Source: an uncultured Lachnospiraceae bacterium (GTDB lineage: Bacteria > Bacillota > Clostridia > Lachnospirales > Lachnospiraceae). Taken from it: DNA of 7,846 bases. Of this stretch, positions 6,745 through 7,846 are shown one piece after another. Position 1 is the first letter of the stretch. The number at the start of each line of letters is the position of its first letter. Under the pieces are notes generated by a model. It worked only from the letters and a program-made list of their open reading frames with translations. It did no database searches and was not told the DNA's origin. The DNA is taken from contig CALEFO010000017.1 of NCBI GenBank assembly GCA_937877165.1, positions 1 to 7,846 of the forward strand. Reading direction: 5' to 3'. Made by a program: the position numbers and the translations under genes.

Positions 6745-7846
6745 TCAGCGAAGAGAGAACAGCATCTGGCCGTACGTCGGATAAGGAAGGTAGCCATCCG
6801 GAATGATAGCCTCCGCCTTATCAACAGATGCGCGAAGCGTATCCATATCTGCCAGAATGGTCTCATGGTAGTACTTCGCTGCCGCAAGCTCATCCGGCTC
6901 CTTCTCTGCCTTCCTGGTATCCTCATCCAGCTGGTGCAGGGATTTGCTGATCTTCTCGGATGTTTCATCCAGTGTTGTGATGATTTCATCCTCGTAGGTG
7001 CACTTGAGTTCCGGAAGGAGCTGCTTCTTCTTCAGTGCCTCATTGGTCACATCCTTCATGTAGCTGACAAGGCCGCTTGTAAAGTCCTTACGTACCATTT
7101 CCTGCATCGTCAGCGACTCGATGTGGATGGTCTTGGAGTAGTTCTCCAGGAAGATCTCATACCGGGACTGAAGCTCCTCTTCTGTGAAGACCTTGTGCTT
7201 CGTAAACAAAGCAACCGACTTGTCGGAAACGAGTCTGGGCATTGCATCCGGAAGAGACTTCAGGTTGTCCAGGCCTCTCTTCTTCGCTTCATCCAGCCAC
7301 TCATCCGTATAGCCATTTCCATTAAACAGGACCTTCTTATGCTCATCCAAAAGTTTCTTCAAAAGCTTCTTGACTTCTGCATCCAGGTCTTCCTTTCTGA
7401 CATCCTTCAGAGCCTCATAGATTTCAGACAGAGTCTCTGCAACTGCAGTGTTCAGAACAATATTCGGATCTGCAACCGAAAGGGAGGAGCCCGGCATACG
7501 GAACTCGAACTTGTTGCCCGTAAAGGCAAACGGTGAAGTACGGTTACGGTCTGTCGTATCCTTGGTAATATGAGGAAGAACAGCAGATCCAAGGCTCATT
7601 GAGCTCTTGCCCTGGCCCTTGAAGGCAGTTCCCTCATCAATGGACTTCAGAACCGCTGCCAGCTCATCGCCGACGAATACCGAGATAACAGCCGGCGGTG
7701 CTTCATTTGCACCCAGGCGGTGGTCATTGCCTGCCGTTGCCACGCTGACTCTCATCAGATCTGCATATTCATCCACGGCTGCAATGGTTGCCAGCAGGAA
7801 TACGAGGAACTGAATGTTCTCAGCCGGGGTCTTGCCGGGATCCAGA
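6745..7846 (-). CDS. glnN: Glutamine synthetase type III, C-terminal part (cut by right edge)
   Basis: This enzyme ligates ammonia to glutamate with ATP to form glutamine in the cytoplasm. The window shows the last 366 residues; the family is about 700 residues long, so roughly the N-terminal half lies beyond the right edge. The frame is open to base 7846, and upstream of the GTG codon at 7776 it still encodes family sequence (DPGKTPAENIQFLVF), so 7776 is not a start. Diagnostic signatures are AGNDHRLGANEAPPAVIS (about residues 38-55 of the visible part), which belongs to the catalytic ATP/glutamate region, and DRNRTSPFAFTGNKFEFR (about 99-116). The helical C-terminal extension typical of type III enzymes follows, ending MLFSLR. 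The gene is often annotated glnA in Clostridia and glnN in Bacteroidetes. It lies 249 bp upstream of gltB in the same direction, consistent with a joint role in nitrogen assimilation. Confidence 0.95.
   Translation of the reverse strand, partial: LDPGKTPAENIQFLVFLLATIAAVDEYADLMRVSVATAGNDHRLGANEAPPAVISVFVGDELAAVLKSIDEGTAFKGQGKSSMSLGSAVLPHITKDTTDRNRTSPFAFTGNKFEFRMPGSSLSVADPNIVLNTAVAETLSEIYEALKDVRKEDLDAEVKKLLKKLLDEHKKVLFNGNGYTDEWLDEAKKRGLDNLKSLPDAMPRLVSDKSVALFTKHKVFTEEELQSRYEIFLENYSKTIHIESLTMQEMVRKDFTSGLVSYMKDVTNEALKKKQLLPELKCTYEDEIITTLDETSEKISKSLHQLDEDTRKAEKEPDELAAAKYYHETILADMDTLRASVDKAEAIIPDGYLPYPTYGQMLFSLR

Overview
The window carries the core of an ammonium-assimilation (GS-GOGAT) locus. All three genes lie on the minus strand and are read from right to left. 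They are the C-terminal half of a type III glutamine synthetase (cut by the right edge), then gltB (glutamate synthase large subunit) and gltD (small subunit). Glutamine synthetase turns glutamate and ammonia into glutamine. GltBD moves the glutamine amide onto 2-oxoglutarate using NAD(P)H, giving two glutamates, so the neighbours form a complete cycle. The proteins are intact and carry the expected catalytic and cofactor residues.

The organism is most likely an anaerobic Firmicute of the Clostridia, with a Lachnospiraceae-like flavour. The reasons are the type III glutamine synthetase beside gltBD, the GltD N-terminus (MGKPTGFLEY), the strong AGGAGGTG ribosome binding site, and moderate-to-high G+C by eye. 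This placement rests on remembered protein families and is not a database result.

Layout from left to right: 1-289 is a 117-bp tandem repeat (two full copies and a partial third). It is rich in palindromes and probably continues past the left edge. Its last copy forms a long hairpin just after gltD, and an 11-bp inverted repeat ends exactly on the gltD stop codon. Then come gltD (314-1849) and gltB (1849-6495), which overlap by one base. Next is a 249-bp intergenic region (6496-6744). It holds a probable terminator for the glutamine synthetase gene and two blocks of potential RNA structure in front of gltB. The glutamine synthetase gene runs from 6745 off the right edge.

The coding content is conventional metabolism, and I see no new multi-gene system. 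The parts worth a second look are non-coding: the palindromic tandem repeat fused to the end of gltD, and the structured leader in front of gltB. Long open frames on the plus strand (for example 362-1942, 3289-4770 and 4807-5817) are antisense shadows of gltB and gltD.
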